64,000 nucleotides of DNA from Chitinophaga ginsengisegetis (GTDB lineage Bacteria > Bacteroidota > Bacteroidia > Chitinophagales > Chitinophagaceae): the NCBI RefSeq assembly GCF_900168065.1, contig NZ_FUZZ01000001.1:806001-870000 (forward strand), given 5' to 3'. Position 1 is the first letter of the stretch. The number at the start of each line of letters is the position of its first letter. The position numbers were made by a program, and so were the translations under genes. The notes under the pieces were generated by a model. It saw nothing but the letters and a program-made list of their open reading frames with translations. It ran no database searches and was not told the DNA's origin. Below are positions 63,848 to 64,000 of this stretch, piece after piece.

Positions 63848-64000
63848 ATGAAAAAAGTACTGATCACCGGCGCCAATGGCTTTCTCGGTTCTAATTTAAC
63901 ACGGGAGTTATACCGCATGGGGTTTGATATAAAAATTATAATCCGGCCTTCGGCCGATATGAAAGGCATTGAGGACATCCCCTGTGAAATCTTTTACGGG
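63848..64000 (+). CDS. NAD-dependent epimerase/extended SDR (3' end outside window)
   Basis: First 51 codons of an extended SDR: MKKVLITGANGFLGSNLTRE carries the TGANGFLGS nucleotide-binding loop of epimerases and dihydroflavonol reductase/3-beta-HSD-like enzymes. It starts 9 bp after the SDR gene, completing an apparent START-SDR-epimerase operon. Function depends on the missing part. Confidence 0.88.
   Translation, partial: MKKVLITGANGFLGSNLTRELYRMGFDIKIIIRPSADMKGIEDIPCEIFYG

Noticed and set aside
1..64000. tRNA, rRNA, CRISPR, insertion sequence or prophage
   Set aside because: No clover-leaf pattern, repeated spacers, transposase motifs or phage structural genes were seen when reading the window by eye; a tool scan could still find a degenerate one.

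Overview
The window reads as chromosome of a Bacteroidota bacterium, most likely a Chitinophaga or close relative (family Chitinophagaceae). The grounds are a SusC/SusD pair behind an ECF sigma/FecR switch, MbnP-type and RDD proteins of Bacteroidota style, FucP-type sugar transport, DUF5689, many AraC regulators, class I terpene synthases, weak Shine-Dalgarno sequences and moderate GC. I saw no rRNA, tRNA, CRISPR array, insertion sequence, prophage or replication origin.

Layout. 1-2.8 kb: end of a sugar-acid type SDR and a sialate/acetylxylan-type O-acetylesterase, separated by a scrap of a lost GH115 glucuronidase. 2.8-5.2 kb (minus): a compact operon of a K+ channel, a bestrophin and an LCIB-type (theta) carbonic anhydrase. 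5.3-8.4 kb (minus): an arsenic operon arsR-arsN-ACR3-DUF6428-arsC with two near-identical ArsR-like palindromes. 8.4-11.3 kb (minus): an ABC-2 exporter with a NEW3-domain protein. 11.5-16.6 kb: a phosphopantetheinyl transferase, a pseudo-receiver protein, DUF4386, secreted and hypothetical proteins, two GNATs and a LytTR-domain relic. 16.6-22.9 kb: an outer-membrane protein and a siderophore-type TonB receptor, divergent from a two-component system. 22.9-26.2 kb (minus): a probable copper operon (Cys-rich small protein, MbnP-like, MbnH-like di-heme protein, CDICGCG outer-membrane protein). 26.4-33.5 kb: RDD protein, Rieske/FAD oxidoreductase, DNA ligase D, glycosyltransferase 9 and a low-affinity iron permease-like protein.

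33.7-40.4 kb holds two copies of an unusual module: a six-TM hybrid histidine kinase tail-to-tail with, and overlapping, a class I terpene synthase, with a GNAT gene between the copies. 40.8-48.7 kb: ECF sigma, FecR anti-sigma, SusC (with STN domain), SusD and a DUF5689 lipoprotein form one plus-strand nutrient-uptake locus. 48.8-64 kb: SRPBCC protein, cyclopropane-fatty-acid synthase, a FucP-type transporter followed by a wrecked GH43 gene, a MarR-GNAT fusion, AraC regulators, aldo/keto reductase, thioredoxin-like protein, AlkD-like repair protein, VOC protein, DUF1772, GH20 hexosaminidase, and at the right edge a START protein, an SDR and the start of an extended SDR.

The two most interesting signals are the theta-carbonic anhydrase/bestrophin/K+ channel operon, which recalls the bicarbonate-handling parts of algal CO2-concentrating systems, and the duplicated histidine kinase/terpene synthase module. 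Relics of two plant-hemicellulose enzymes (GH115 and GH43) suggest that xylan use is being lost.
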